Positions 15,401-18,871 are shown, counted from the first letter of the stretch. The stretch is 22,500 nt of DNA from Symbiodinium natans (GCA_905221605.1 CAJNDS010002679.1:32501-55000), one strand, 5' to 3'. Notes: generated by a model not told the origin, from the letters alone. Program-made: numbers and translations.

Positions 15401-17395
15401 GCACGAGAGCCAGGTCCCAACGCTGGCCCTCGGCAAGGCACTGCATCACGGCATTCAGGGAAATCACCTGGGATCCAGGTTTAAGGTACAGGTTTAGGGT
15501 TTGCAGCTTAGGCCTCGCAAGCTCCAAATCTCCTCATACAAGAGGCTTACAGGTGTTTGAGTCTTCAGGACGTTTCAGGTTGCGAGCTTTTTGGGTCGGG
15601 CACTCTGCGCTTCGGGGCAACTTGGGCTCTGCTGAGGCGTGCTGCCTCCTTCTCACTGTGCTTGCTTCTGGGTTTATATGTCTCAGCGGCATCCGCTTGC
15701 AGCTCCTGCTCCAGCATTTGCCGATGCAACGCCACCGCGCCTAAGTGGAGATGTTGTGTCTACATCTCAGCCCCAAGATGCTCCGAAGCCTGCAAGTGGA
15801 GTCCGCGTAAGCTGAACTCTGCTGCCTCCCCTGCGTCCTGGAGTCCACGATCTCAAAAAACCGCAAGTGAAGCCAAAGGCGCACTGCCAGTGTGACCCCA
15901 TGGCACTGATGGCCGTGCTGTACGACACGAGATCCGGAACCACCTGAGTTGGGTTCTCTACGAGTACTGAGTACAAGATTCTTAAGGGAAGGGGCCAGGG
16001 AAAAAGGAGGGAAGCACGTCGTGCCGCAGGCTTGAGGACCTGTAAAACCGGTAGCCACAGCCGCCGCTTGGACGACTGTCCATGTGGAGGGTTGATGCCA
16101 ATTGTGGGTTTTCTGGGGTTCCCGATGATGGTATGTGTGGCTCAGTTAGACTTAAACTGACCTGCTAATTCCAGAAATACCTGGAACCTGGTGTTCCCCT
16201 AAACCATAAATGACCACAAACCGGTAAACCCACACCCCTTTTGCTTCCGGGCTGCTGCCCCTAAACCCTCAACCCTAAACCAGAAGGCCCCCAAAATCCC
16301 TAAATTCTCGCCCATCCGCCACATGGCACATCAGGTCGAAGGTCTCCATGGCATGCTGCCACTGCCCAGCTGAACCAAATGTACTCATCAGGTGGCTAAA
16401 CCTTGAGCTGGTTTAGGGGTTAGGGGAGCCCTAGGATTTGGGGTTTGAAGCTCGATGCAAACTGGGCGAAGGATAGCAACAAAAACCAAGATCATCGCTG
16501 AAAGCTATCCCCCGGAGCTACTCGCCTAACAGCAACACGGTGCAATTCAAAGGGTCGCAACAATCCTGTTTGGGCCTTTCAGATTGAGGGTTAAGCTTAG
16601 GTGGGCTCAGCACGATCGACAGAGCTGTTCTCTAAGCCCTAAGCCGTTTCTTACAGCTGGGCTGCAAACCCTAAACCCTAAACCCAAACGCTGAGCCCTG
16701 CTGGCTCCCTGAGCTTGCGGCACGACGTCGTTCGGCACGAGGCCTTGTGCGCGTATCTGTCTCAGCACCTCAACGGCCATGTTTGGCAACGTGCGAGAGC
16801 ACAGGCAACACATAGAGCAAGCCGTGCGTATGATACAAACACGAATGATACACACGCGCAAAGTGGCTGTTTCTTCAAGCTTGAGGGCATACCAAGATAC
16901 ATTCATGCATGCGCACTTGTAGTTTGCATGCTTACTGATATGCGTATGCCCGCGCCTCAAGTGCTACAGCTCTTGCATCAAGCCTGATGCCCGAATTCCT
17001 TTGTGACAAAAATCGGATATGTTCCTGCTGTCAAGAAACCTCCAGTGCAAAAGTCCACTGATCGCTGCCGCAAGCTGAAATGGCCAGTCCGAAGGCGAAA
17101 AGATCCGGCAAGCAGGATTCCTCTCTGCAGTGGCGATCGGGATTTGAACGTCTGCAGCTCAGGCCTTCAACCATCAACCCTGAACCCTGAACCCTAAGCT
17201 AGTTCATGATTGGGGTACTATTGAAAAATTTGACCTTCTATTCCTTATTGGGTTTATGTACCCTTAAAAATGCAAAATGACAAAGTTAGGATTCTGAAGA
17301 ATATACTGTAGCTGGACAAGCCTGGCCTTCGGCATCTCAGCAAGGATCTGCAGGGCTCGGGCCCACTCCTCATTCTTGGCAGCTGCGCTGATGAC
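387..17395 (-). CDS. Multi-exon pentatricopeptide repeat (PPR) protein gene, partial (24 exons placed)
   Basis: PPR proteins bind RNA, usually in chloroplasts or mitochondria, through tandem 35-residue helical-hairpin motifs. Reading the minus strand, short exons each carry part of a motif, with recurring elements such as SYSTAISAC, a Trp eight residues later, and A-L-x-L-L-x-x-M followed by L-x-P-D. Joining exons at AG acceptors and GC/GT/GA donors keeps phase and motif spacing at 21 junctions inside this span, which random matches would not do. Two joins (E8/E9 and E9/E10) are unresolved. The intron between E11 and E12 is 9,074 bp because it holds an antisense LTR element; without it and one TSD copy it would be 229 bp. 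No start codon, transit peptide or terminal DYW/E domain is in view, so both ends are missing. It could be a decaying paralogue, but I see no stop inside the joined exons. Confidence 0.82.
446..536 (+). repeat. Degenerate TTTAGGG interstitial telomere-type repeat
   Basis: About a dozen 7-bp units with variants (TTTGGGG, TGTAGGG, CTTAGGG). It lies in the E23/E24 intron. A weaker patch of the same repeat is at 1-79. Confidence 0.8.
854..965. repeat. Nested inverted repeats with a perfect 22-bp palindrome
   Basis: GTTTAAGGGG (854-863) pairs with CCCCTTAAAC (891-900), and CAAGGAAC (907-914) pairs with GTTCCTTG (958-965). The latter pair encloses a perfect 22-bp palindrome at 924-945 centred on AGATCT. 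No coding frame is evident. It lies in the E23/E24 intron. Confidence 0.72.
992..1046 (-). CDS. PPR exon E23
   Basis: Acceptor GAG|G, GC donor, phase 1 end. It encodes EVLPDAIGYSTAISACAI, a textbook motif start. Confidence 0.77.
1230..1301 (-). CDS. PPR exon E22
   Basis: Acceptor AAG|G, GC donor, 72 nt, phase 0. It encodes VLDAMQQKMEWGLALRLM and then HRMQEE. Its Trp falls eleven residues after the Ser of E21, as expected. Confidence 0.75.
1306..1428. repeat. Small fold-back (MITE-like) element
   Basis: The left arm 1314-1334 (GATAGGATTAGGGGGACCCTT) and right arm 1402-1422 are inverted copies with about three mismatches. Inside, GGGGACC (1336-1342) pairs with GGTCCCC (1353-1359). It lies in the E21/E22 intron. 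Confidence 0.6.
1682..1764 (-). CDS. PPR exon E21
   Basis: Acceptor CAG|G, donor GA, phase 0 end. It encodes GDWERALSLLC, a short linker, then LEPTVITYNS. It spans a whole helix B plus the next motif start without an intron. Confidence 0.74.
1977..2040 (-). CDS. PPR exon E20
   Basis: Acceptor CAG|G, GC donor, phase 1 end. It encodes AHVAGACNIVVANAAVSAC and then SK. Spacing from the Trp of E19 to this motif start is the standard 17 residues. Confidence 0.73.
2249..2470. repeat. Fold-back element with 29-bp arms enclosing a telomere-type repeat
   Basis: Arms 2249-2277 and 2442-2470 are inverted copies with two mismatches (core CATGGTACTTAT). A second inner pair, ACTGTACTTA (2283-2292) with TAAGTACAGT (2414-2423), follows. 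The loop holds the degenerate CCCTAAA/CCCTGAA run at 2332-2406. It lies in the E19/E20 intron. Confidence 0.75.
2485..2529 (-). CDS. PPR exon E19
   Basis: Acceptor CAG|G, GC donor, 45 nt, phase 0. It encodes VLGLWAPALALVQEA, supplying the conserved Trp and helix B after E18. Confidence 0.68.
2566..2586 (+). repeat. GGAA microsatellite
   Basis: Five consecutive GGAA/AAGG units in the E18/E19 intron. Confidence 0.75.
2597..2780 (+). repeat. Degenerate tandem repeat, about 30-50 bp unit, with AT/GT tracts
   Basis: Units start CTCCCTTAAAGGGTAGAATG at 2597 and 2675 and more degenerate TTCCCTTACAGGATATAG at 2642, CTCCCTGAAAGGATATAC at about 2728. Each ends in a variable (TA)n or (GT)n tract. AACCCTTAAAGGG plus a TA tract recurs at 14521-14595. 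Confidence 0.65.
2851..2888 (+). repeat. TTGGGGTC dispersed repeat, copy 1
   Basis: ATTTTGGGGTCTATATTCTT followed by GGGGTCC; the same motif family is repeated at 4215-4292. It lies in the E18/E19 intron. Confidence 0.45.
3254..3304 (-). CDS. PPR exon E18
   Basis: Acceptor GAG|G, GC donor, 51 nt, phase 0. It encodes ALCPGATAFGAAITACE, following the Met+3 boundary of E17. The intron before it is 1,138 bp and carries a CCCTAAA array. Confidence 0.75.
4074..4160 (+). repeat. CCCTAAA telomere-type array, about 12 perfect units
   Basis: Uninterrupted 7-bp units in the E17/E18 intron. Confidence 0.92.
4160..4199 (+). repeat. 20-bp tandem duplication
   Basis: CACACCTGGCCTTGCTCA occurs twice head to tail with a 20-bp period, abutting the telomere-type array. 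Confidence 0.8.
4215..4292 (+). repeat. TTGGGGTCC degenerate tandem repeat, copy 2
   Basis: Five GGGGTC(C)-type units about 15-20 bp apart, starting with ATATTTGGGGTCCTAATATT. It is related to 2851-2888. Confidence 0.5.
4443..4492 (-). CDS. PPR exon E17
   Basis: Acceptor CAG|G, donor GA, phase 0 end. It encodes MQWQLALLLLGRMPAQ. The split Gly with E16 rebuilds SSCERGMQW. Confidence 0.76.
4564..4601 (-). CDS. PPR exon E16
   Basis: Acceptor CAG|G, GC donor, 38 nt. It encodes ITIAAAISSCER. It fits between E15 and E17 with both codon splits in phase. Confidence 0.74.
4689..4755 (-). CDS. PPR exon E15
   Basis: Acceptor GAG|G, canonical GT donor, leaves two bases. It encodes GDWQRSLWVLMQMESSAVP and then PDE after joining. 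Confidence 0.75.
4907..4964 (-). CDS. PPR exon E14
   Basis: Acceptor CAG|A (the only one not followed by G), canonical GT donor, phase 1 end. It encodes TLVRADVITFNSLVSSCGR. The split Cys codon with E15 restores regular Ser-to-Trp spacing. Confidence 0.7.
5051..5113 (-). CDS. PPR exon E13
   Basis: Acceptor GAG|G, GC donor, phase 0. It encodes AFERHGLWASAMAVVEDM and then QLG. The Trp is eight residues after the last Ser of E12 and the Met ten residues after the Trp. Confidence 0.76.
5337..5372 (-). CDS. PPR exon E12
   Basis: Acceptor GAG|G, GC donor, 36 nt, phase 0. It encodes VADAVTYNSLLS. Joined to E11 across the retroelement it gives SLVADAVTYNSLLS, a perfect motif boundary, so the insertion need not destroy the coding frame if the intron is still spliced. 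Confidence 0.74.
5497..5501 (+). repeat. Target-site duplication, left copy (CCCTA)
   Basis: CCCTA precedes the TG of the 5' LTR and is repeated right after the 3' LTR at 14342-14346. Because the target is itself a CCCTAAA repeat, the match could partly reflect the array. Confidence 0.7.
5502..5792 (+). repeat. 5' LTR
   Basis: 291 bp, begins TGCGGAGCTGC and ends CCCCCGTA. It matches 14051-14341 base for base as far as I can read. The next base starts the primer-binding site. It contains CTTTTATGGCTCAAGG at about 5573, which includes the TTTT and GGCTCAAG of the dinoflagellate spliced leader. Confidence 0.92.
5793..5804 (+). other. Primer-binding site, half-tRNA-iMet type
   Basis: GGTTATGAGCCC begins with no spacer after the LTR. 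Its complement GGGCUCAUAACC is the anticodon stem-loop of initiator tRNA-Met (CAU anticodon). Copia elements are known to prime from a cleaved initiator tRNA-Met 5' half, giving a PBS complementary to this internal region rather than to the tRNA 3' end. Confidence 0.8.
5860..7134 (+). CDS. Retroelement polyprotein segment 1 (N-terminus, WW domain)
   Basis: It starts at ATG 5860, the first ATG after an in-frame TGA at 5824, 55 nt past the PBS, and reads 424 codons to a stop. The coding-like part covers about residues 1-299. It has a low-complexity acidic N-terminus, a charged probable coiled coil (about 173-206) and a WW domain (about 217-248) with both Trp, the D-G-R-x-Y-Y-Y core and the closing W-T-L-P. 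WW domains bind Pro-rich peptides. After codon 299 the frame becomes Trp/Arg-rich and unlike its neighbours, while frame -1 takes over at A AAT TTT (about 6753-6759). The real product therefore probably continues in segment 2 and the last ~125 codons are out of frame. It is not a recognisable Gag. Confidence 0.75.
   Translation: MPSPKRWLQPSSDGGQNGGAGNGAAESLGERAVLEEVMPGAEEHLEEALVAEDPNVGMNPNVDMVSSAEAEGRAVSPKPGEKRNWDATGGIDREMEVTVLRVLQKHGYQPSSSTSGRRVDQGSQTNLSGEVLQAARRPLNKIKGDPSASSLGGGSGYEQKGADSFEAAPTAEYAMGEEEILQMEAERLRQLSEEEDEMRQVSERDGFRKDEHLIKACDGTTWEWHFHEDGRQYYYCLDTQESKWTLPVVGEKMKSDEVVGSPSGNELEMEAALGSSSSTPTPESTRAFQGSVNSVGEKNFPLLSGIAVLGLVVTPRPRVLLMRKGFLESEQTSLENIWIGKKWKRFLRVWQRWNRWVQKKNCPMWRSELCRLQKREWWIWYLSFRKVILEMWRTEGKSCVLQLRRSLRLVPRVLPFKGKKKLLE
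6747..6760 (+). other. Frame switch with canonical slippery heptamer A AAT TTT
   Basis: In the zero frame of segment 1 the codons are GAA AAA AAT TTT, so A AAT TTT fits the X XXY YYZ rule for -1 ribosomal frameshifting. The -1 frame has a TGA at 6747-6749 and is then open for more than 1.1 kb. The same spot is an A7T4 homopolymer, so a one-base deletion or undercall would look identical. Confidence 0.5.
6750..7904 (+). CDS. Retroelement polyprotein segment 2 (acidic repetitive linker)
   Basis: This frame is open right after the TGA at 6747 and runs to TGA at 7902-7904. It reads as a Glu/Asp/Ala/Val-rich, probably disordered stretch with short internal repeats: WSANDAR and WSAKEAR, then PAVEENVPAVDE and PAVEENLPAAEG. 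No catalytic domain is visible. The ATG at 6885 is internal and has no special support as a start; entry from segment 1 is more likely. Just before its stop the frame moves -1 again at CCTTTTTGG (about 7881-7889) into segment 3. It acts as a linker in my reading of one continuous polyprotein. Confidence 0.65.
   Translation, partial: KKFSSIIRDSGLRAGGDAPTSGSPDEEGISGIRADIAGKHLDREEMEALSEGVAAVESVGPEEKLPNVEIGTVSAAEERVVDMVPVVQEGDPGDVEDGGKKLCVTTEEVSSFGAKSLAIQGEKEASGIAGDTEDLKDEAWSANDARVNAPDSTWSAKEARVEVHMVSRSTGDCNNGAQVSAAADDGGSQVDALVQPEVSREERNGKGYTGADEAAVVNDGGNSPLETMEPKEPAVEENVPAVDEQSNRPAVEENLPAAEGVTKDSNDGSAPMKGEVLPSGRSPEVDTERTPTDEAKPLAGKKEGPEIQEHKGDEPVGLVDQDKQLASEVETRDVPGAEETIPVSEEPTKKVPRAGALDSPGEHYYQEGDEIVGLGMEPFWTMVM
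7859..10216 (+). CDS. Retroelement polyprotein segment 3: S1-like, Trp-rich, MLLE/PABC, three CCCH zinc fingers
   Basis: Open from 7859 to TAG 10214-10216; residues here are counted from TTG at 7886. In order: an S1-like strand pattern (about 19-48, FGDTVNGTVKRVEDDGTVI); a stretch with eight Trp (61-89); an MLLE/PABC domain (about 112-172) with YGEKIYKALL and the diagnostic KITGMLL; three CCCH fingers at C288-C296-C302-H306, C381-C389-C395-H399 and C432-C441-C448-H452; a helical region (about 555-606, LGVTNVSDLQEF) that could be SAM-like; and a basic Arg/Ser-rich tail. MLLE domains of poly(A)-binding protein and UBR5 bind PAM2 peptides, and CCCH fingers bind AU-rich or other single-stranded RNA. 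The most likely role (inference) is binding and packaging mRNA-like RNA, in place of a CCHC nucleocapsid. There is no ATG at the head; it is entered by frameshift or repaired frame from segment 2. Confidence 0.82.
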   Translation, partial: DRWSGYGAFLDHGDVNVLVPAEGNNAHQFKFGDTVNGTVKRVEDDGTVILDTFLVLEEDEEDSSSTRRKWKASGWSTWWTDSWYAGQWYQDSNSQWDWKREEEQSDERAADQELSSEEQEERQLYGEKIYKALLEDGKADKAYVGKITGMLLGRPMEELQECVADHAFLNAEARRAYGILQSDGWKPDGAESTGLGKTSTFSRKQYHNALFELACRKRRFTRPVVGEAVATVLSQGEDELWNALWLDTKRFLQELDGAVESMSKREGKPMEAYMDPDQYKKAHMTPKTVSPGYSKLCKFFNQGRCRNGDECSYEHRRYGESWPGGGPTEPRSSQKPGDEDGNIGDPPTEEGTVDEAQQEREDSAFRAKYNFGKGASKGEPTLGEPKSRLCLYYNQGGCKYGTTCRYLHNDDIALEGTWEPGKAWDNASRKALRDAGFHHCCFDYYLRGHCRKGLNSCRFSHDEMSDERLAHLKHLVHVANKVRFEKERGWEISDRSTFQPPASGGAESSSSSAPKALQMTNVSQKEGEKGILDEAEDDEQKNSVAESTGTRLQNPEEPIENWMARNEHLWVYTPHVSEVMITLGVTNVSDLQEFIFVEDLVDKGINKVTACKILQLVGGVRYRPGGPEKAVPSDASVRVQQSSGSKEAGREAVRTLAQVREAEGSGAKTMPRGSYRELFEKVKYRDAWTLAQRSPLCVEKLQLVGVGMPPVNPPTKKYRSRSNPVKRGRPLLDKKQVRQVPRSRSQRRVQPAEVVEKPKPLELKPRGGLSYRFSRAWADVVDDDD
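10217..10597 (+). CDS. Retroelement polyprotein segment 4 (in-frame after TAG)
   Basis: This is the same frame as segment 3, directly after its TAG, and it keeps the same charged Ser/Glu-rich character (SSSDSSEEETNAVQRMREIF). Either TAG is read through, or it is a point mutation. It stops at TGA 10595-10597 as part of an imperfect tandem duplication where one base is missing relative to the second copy. No domain is recognised. Confidence 0.55.
   Translation, partial: AEALVSYAASSSDSSEEETNAVQRMREIFLRERDSQRTAIRGNVPMGGSSSPNDGQKKSVHLGAGRDKASRGETRQEVTSQVFSLPQPSRRTKKSQKRARDGSVIVGSLAVGSTDEVLPGQVLLDR
10563..10649 (+). repeat. Imperfect tandem duplication with one-base length difference
   Basis: 10563-10595 (33 nt) and 10616-10649 (34 nt) share CCTGGGCA and GCTGGACAGG and encode VLPGQ..VAGQ. 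The starts are 53 nt apart; one added base in copy 1 would make 54, a whole number of codons. The frame change between segments 4 and 5 falls exactly in copy 1. Confidence 0.6.
10564..12378 (+). CDS. Retroelement polyprotein segment 5 (unassigned central region)
   Basis: Frame open from 10564 to TAG 12376-12378. It begins with an acidic linker (VLPGQEVAGQ repeat), then has a compact, mostly helical-looking region from about residue 145 to 320 counted from GTG 10594 (TDWVMRRGLTDRTIWPAIAA ... FLWQRGKAQLMEFLQ). A second basic helical patch lies near 505-555 (LMALWKKGYRAGYRRLCRL). I recognise no family. Position and size would allow a capsid-like domain, but that is speculation. The end is out of frame after about 12294, where GGTTTTCC marks a -1 move into segment 6. 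There is no catalytic pol motif. Confidence 0.6.
   Translation, partial: GFTWAGVAGQVNVSESAQVLPGQEVAGQETVLEGAVQISGEETDQKEGEGGSNELRGDGAKTLDVRPVKKDPQQLLVKGLLTRIYWKVAVGKLPVGQRDCQKGSNKMDRNLVISMSSEGASEHDLNLALEDDADQSMDDGAMVVMVYDPGTLIQSPTTDWVMRRGLTDRTIWPAIAAAAQRICAEMVQVDELNAQLGTGTLLFQRRDQGHYGDLHHSFHDNPCLPVVGNYPLSVMGALLSPGLEGEFRNTDKFGTAMEAIAYDWSRSPGMEVHVELMARVAKLVAPFLTLGGQGSVVNLEFLWQRGKAQLMEFLQAATCADQLEVLWKRMDDDADEEVDPSTAVLEVLGPEDAVLDQGNNESLIPIEDAGGETIGDTGRDGKAPEVSPEEETSSGSSRLAGTRIFLWSVYSRVASNWDFSTQDRTTGKIFDSTKGYPGEGPDHGGNLSSKRNLPWISEDYLDEVVSKKMERSSDMDGLDGFVPESEGQLEKVEVENVTASRILMALWKKGYRAGYRRLCRLNVSGCKVGAMKHPIKRVQKIGTRKAFMKMFNVFGSSQRGSGAGGKPIMKVVGPRPGFPAVLQASILIAPWVKGAVLRYMAMFM
12294..13679 (+). CDS. 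Retroelement polyprotein segment 6: three CCCH zinc fingers, Lys-rich C-terminus
   Basis: Open to TGA 13677-13679; residues are counted from TTG 12333. Three CCCH fingers follow one another closely: C37-C47-C53-H57, C69-C78-C84-H88 and C95-C104-C110-H114 (spacings 9-5-3, 8-5-3, 8-5-3). Then comes an acidic patch and a helical region (about 168-250) in which TGMLSVLELHEVV and the following SLAEVEEWVNDL recall the second half of an MLLE domain. After that is a long Lys/Glu-rich nuclear-signal-like tail ending in HRKKK. The fingers mirror the triplet in segment 3 but differ in spacing, which suggests duplication followed by divergence. The likely role is RNA binding. The upstream frame 1 is coding-like to about 12290, so entry is from segment 5 rather than from an internal start. 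Confidence 0.78.
   Translation, partial: FSSCTPSINTDSTLGEGSSSQVHGNVHVEQNRPMDRYEAERLEKRKKGFCYWFSRGKDRCKFGEDCKFIHSEDDVVLHSYWCKYYVAGRPCFAGKECAFSHDATGVRCIQFAQSGKCRYGDRCVFEHGDPLDEQRPRSPRTPPRDGPRRSSGAKGGEKEISPEQFDDGEEDFMVYDDDTKMAELLMEAISFLSNGKSDLARAEADPLFKLLKFNGDADQMDREWVSWTTGMLSVLELHEVVKSYEVSLAEVEEWVNDLRIWFERANVGEEKDPKRGKKRSLERESSKDIPAEKEVVETSETEVAVEEEVKKVKKKRKTAAIEDPYTLLVPKPKKMPANIEKGGSSSNAVVSAGEKASKMRTKSNVVGKTKKKEKSQSPKKEEVVVVKGPEEKDRSSDVDAQASTTVDAELGQSCQAIEDAKREGLVSSIQRCVQDPVLTVSDLEYILLQLHLSIANHRKKK
13680..14050 (+). other. Retroelement 3' untranslated region
   Basis: There is no coding frame here. It holds an imperfect hairpin at about 13765-13796 (ACTAT..AGGG paired with CCCT.ATAGT) and a perfect 9-bp stem with AAAT loop at 14022-14043, followed by the polypurine tract. 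Confidence 0.6.
14043..14050 (+). other. Polypurine tract
   Basis: AGGGGGAG abuts the TG of the 3' LTR, the standard place for plus-strand DNA priming. It directly follows a perfect hairpin at 14022-14043. Confidence 0.82.
14051..14341 (+). repeat. 3' LTR
   Basis: 291-bp copy of the 5' LTR, preceded at once by the polypurine tract and followed at once by CCCTA and a run of CCCTAAA units. Confidence 0.92.
14342..14346 (+). repeat. Target-site duplication, right copy (CCCTA)
   Basis: Mate of 5497-5501, at the junction of the 3' LTR with the telomere-type array. Confidence 0.7.
14342..14391 (+). repeat. CCCTAAA array at the right retroelement junction
   Basis: About seven units, one of them 6 bp, starting at the target-site duplication. 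The left flank has only a partial unit (TTAAACCCTA), so the element inserted near one end of the array. Confidence 0.88.
14447..14505 (-). CDS. PPR exon E11
   Basis: Acceptor AAG|G, GC donor, phase 0. It encodes CGRWTAAVEVFGALRQQSL after a split Gly codon. This is the last exon before the LTR-bearing intron and joins directly to E12 on the far side of the element. Confidence 0.75.
14540..14595 (+). repeat. AT-rich microsatellite
   Basis: (TA)n runs with short interruptions (GTACAT) inside the 123-bp intron between E10 and E11, preceded by AACCCTTAAAGGG as in the 2597-2780 repeat. Confidence 0.75.
14629..14669 (-). CDS. PPR exon E10
   Basis: Acceptor CAG|G, canonical GT donor, phase 1 end. 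It encodes PTMVSFNTAISAC, a consensus motif start with ten residues from Pro to Ser. Confidence 0.74.
14944..14981 (-). CDS. PPR exon E9 (boundaries uncertain)
   Basis: Minus-strand reading gives EAFAAFISAWVN after an AAG|G acceptor, with a possible GC donor. It resembles a PPR helix A. Its phases do not match E8 or E10 exactly, so at least one exon nearby was not resolved; 14800-14870 holds a possible helix-B tail. Confidence 0.4.
15081..15121 (-). CDS. PPR exon E8 (3' end uncertain)
   Basis: Acceptor CAG|G. It encodes QLAALRDVGLQR, which completes the WDLALV of E7 as helix B. The candidate GC donor does not join cleanly to the next recognised exon, so the lower boundary may be wrong or a tiny exon is missing. 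Confidence 0.5.
15130..15200 (+). repeat. TTTAGGG telomere-type repeat, degenerate
   Basis: About nine units with variants, in the E7/E8 intron. Smaller patches lie at 15476-15502, 16258-16285 and 16666-16688 in neighbouring introns. Confidence 0.8.
15403..15467 (-). CDS. PPR exon E7
   Basis: Acceptor CAG|G, GC donor leaving two bases. It encodes VIS followed by LNAVMQCLAEGQRWDLAL. It follows QADA of E6 directly to make a normal motif start. Confidence 0.74.
15688..15740 (-). CDS. PPR exon E6
   Basis: Acceptor TAG|G, GC donor, phase 0. It encodes AVALHRQMLEQELQADA. Joined to E5 through a split Cys codon, it puts the Met ten residues after the conserved Trp. Confidence 0.74.
15883..15943 (-). 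CDS. PPR exon E5
   Basis: Acceptor CAG|G, GC donor, ends in phase 1. It encodes VPDLVSYSTAISAMGSHWQ, one of the clearest PPR helix-A segments in the window. Confidence 0.78.
16317..16401 (-). CDS. PPR exon E4
   Basis: Acceptor AAG|G, donor GA. It encodes FSHLMSTFGSAGQWQHAME and then TFDLMCHVA. The split codon from E3 restores exactly ten residues from the Pro of VPND to the Ser of MST, as in other motifs. Confidence 0.72.
16722..16768 (-). CDS. PPR exon E3
   Basis: Acceptor GAG|G, GC donor, leaves two bases. It encodes VLRQIRAQGLVPNDV, which continues the ...WTFALE of E2 into a complete helix B and next-motif start. Confidence 0.72.
17040..17120 (-). CDS. PPR exon E2
   Basis: Acceptor GAG|G, canonical GT donor, 81 nt, phase 0. 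It encodes ESCLPDLFAFGLAISACGS and then DQWTFALE. Joined to E1 it gives Met plus four residues and then CLPD, the regular spacing between motifs. Confidence 0.78.
17327..17395 (-). CDS. PPR exon E1
   Basis: Acceptor CAG|G, donor GC, phase 0 at both ends. It encodes VISAAAKNEEWARALQI and then LAEMPK. It is a near-consensus PPR helix A/B and the first exon of the continuous reconstructed series. Confidence 0.75.
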
Positions 17396-17414
17396 CTGAC
17401 TTTTTGGGCTCTTA

Positions 17415-17508
17415 AGGGTTTAGGGTTTAGGGTTTAGGGTTTAGGGTTTAGGGTTTAGGGTTTAGGGTTTAGGGTTTAGGGTTTAGGGTTTAGGGTTTAG
17501 GGTTTAGG
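17415..17508 (+). repeat. TTTAGGG telomere-type array, about 13 perfect units
   Basis: The longest uninterrupted array in the window, starting about 20 bp from exon E1 on its upstream side. Confidence 0.92.
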
Positions 17509-17583
17509 TAGGTGCCTGGGGCTTAGGAACCCAAGCACCGGCCAACCGAGGCGTGAGCCTCTAGCCTTTGCCATGGCTTGCTG

Positions 17584-17674
17584 GGTAGGGTTTGGGGTTT
17601 GGGGTTTGGGGTTTGGGGTTTAGGGTTTAGGGTTTAGGGCTTAGGGCTTAGGGTTTAGGGTTTAGGGTTTAGGG
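17584..17674 (+). repeat. TTTGGGG then TTTAGGG array
   Basis: Four or so TTTGGGG units pass into TTTAGGG and CTTAGGG units. The unit change is blockwise, suggesting local homogenisation. Confidence 0.85.
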
Positions 17675-18621
17675 AGGTCGAGCAGAAAGGTAGATTACTC
17701 GGCGCTGTCTCTGAGTCTGAGCAAATGAGCGCGACTGCACCGTGGACCAGAACATCAACAAAAGGTAGATTCTTATCTACTATGCTCCCCCACCGTTTTT
17801 GTTGGGCTTTGAAGCAGCAGGACGCGGAAAGGGGCTGTGGTGCGATGCATGGCATTTAGGTTGCAGAATGCGACAGACAGCTTGGAGAGTATTGTTGTTG
17901 TCGCTGCGCAAGAAGCCAAAAAAACGTATGAAACCAGTTGCACGAACTCTCACACAGCCCAAATGAAGTGGATGCCGTCCGCACATGCCCGTGCATCGAC
18001 TCCAGCTTTCATACTGTGTGAGTCGAATGTTGCTGTGCTGCTGTGTATGAGGAGGTCCCCGGGTTCGCTGGCATTCCGTCCTTCATGCAGCACCCGGTCG
18101 ATGCTCCAGGGTAAGAAATCTCAGCCTGGCTTCCTGTCTAGTCGGCTCAGCTTCGTCTCTCTCTGTGTCCTTCTCTTGACACGGCTTCATACTCCTTCAA
18201 CATCCTGCAAAAAGCGGCAATCGCCCTGCTTGATGCCTTCCTGTTCGCTTCCCACGAAGTGGATAGGAGGGGCTGTCTCGTGGTGCAGAGATGCATGTAC
18301 CCACGAGTTCTACCCCAAACACAGGAGGCAAAAGGAACGCTTCAGGGAATGGCTTAGGGCGTAGGAAGACTTTCTGAGTTTCTGTGCGGGCTTGGTTCGT
18401 CATTAGTGATGGTGTCAGGCCTGTCTCCAGGTCGCGGCGAGCATTCTGGGGTGCCTTGCAGAGAGCGCCCTTCTTCAGTTTCCGCTAGGCAGCTACACCT
18501 TGTGCAATGCGTGGCAATGTTCCTCGGGGGCAGAGCGGGTGCCAAACAGAGGTCTCCCACCCACTCTGCTCCATCCTCCGGGCGCCAGCTGGAAAGGCCT
18601 GCCATCCACCACAGCAGGCAT

Positions 18622-18648
18622 GAGCAGGTGCTCCATGAGCACCTGCTC
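18622..18648. repeat. Perfect 12-bp hairpin
   Basis: GAGCAGGTGCTC and GAGCACCTGCTC are exact inverses around a CAT loop; GCAT/ATGC outside extends the stem with one bulge. Confidence 0.8.
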
Positions 18649-18871
18649 GATGCCGTGGAGCTCCAACTTTCTCAGGGGCCCTGCAAGCTACGCATCCTGC
18701 GCCGCGAGATTCACGAGTGCAGAACTCTGTATCCCAAACATGCGGGACAAGGAACGCCCCCAGTACAGGCAGTCCATGAAATGGCACATGGAGCTAAGCC
18801 CTGAGAAGCATGTTTTGAAAGAGTGGTCTGGAAAACCCAGACACAACATCAAAAAGAGACAGCAACAAACA

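Noticed and set aside
17138-17152. CGTTCAAATCCC on the minus strand, like a tRNA T-loop
   Set aside because: The flanking bases cannot form a T stem and no acceptor or anticodon arm follows.
17837-18364. 175-codon plus-strand open frame
   Set aside because: Cys/Ser-rich with no recognisable domain; kept only as a weak note about the Y-P-K-H snippet near its end.
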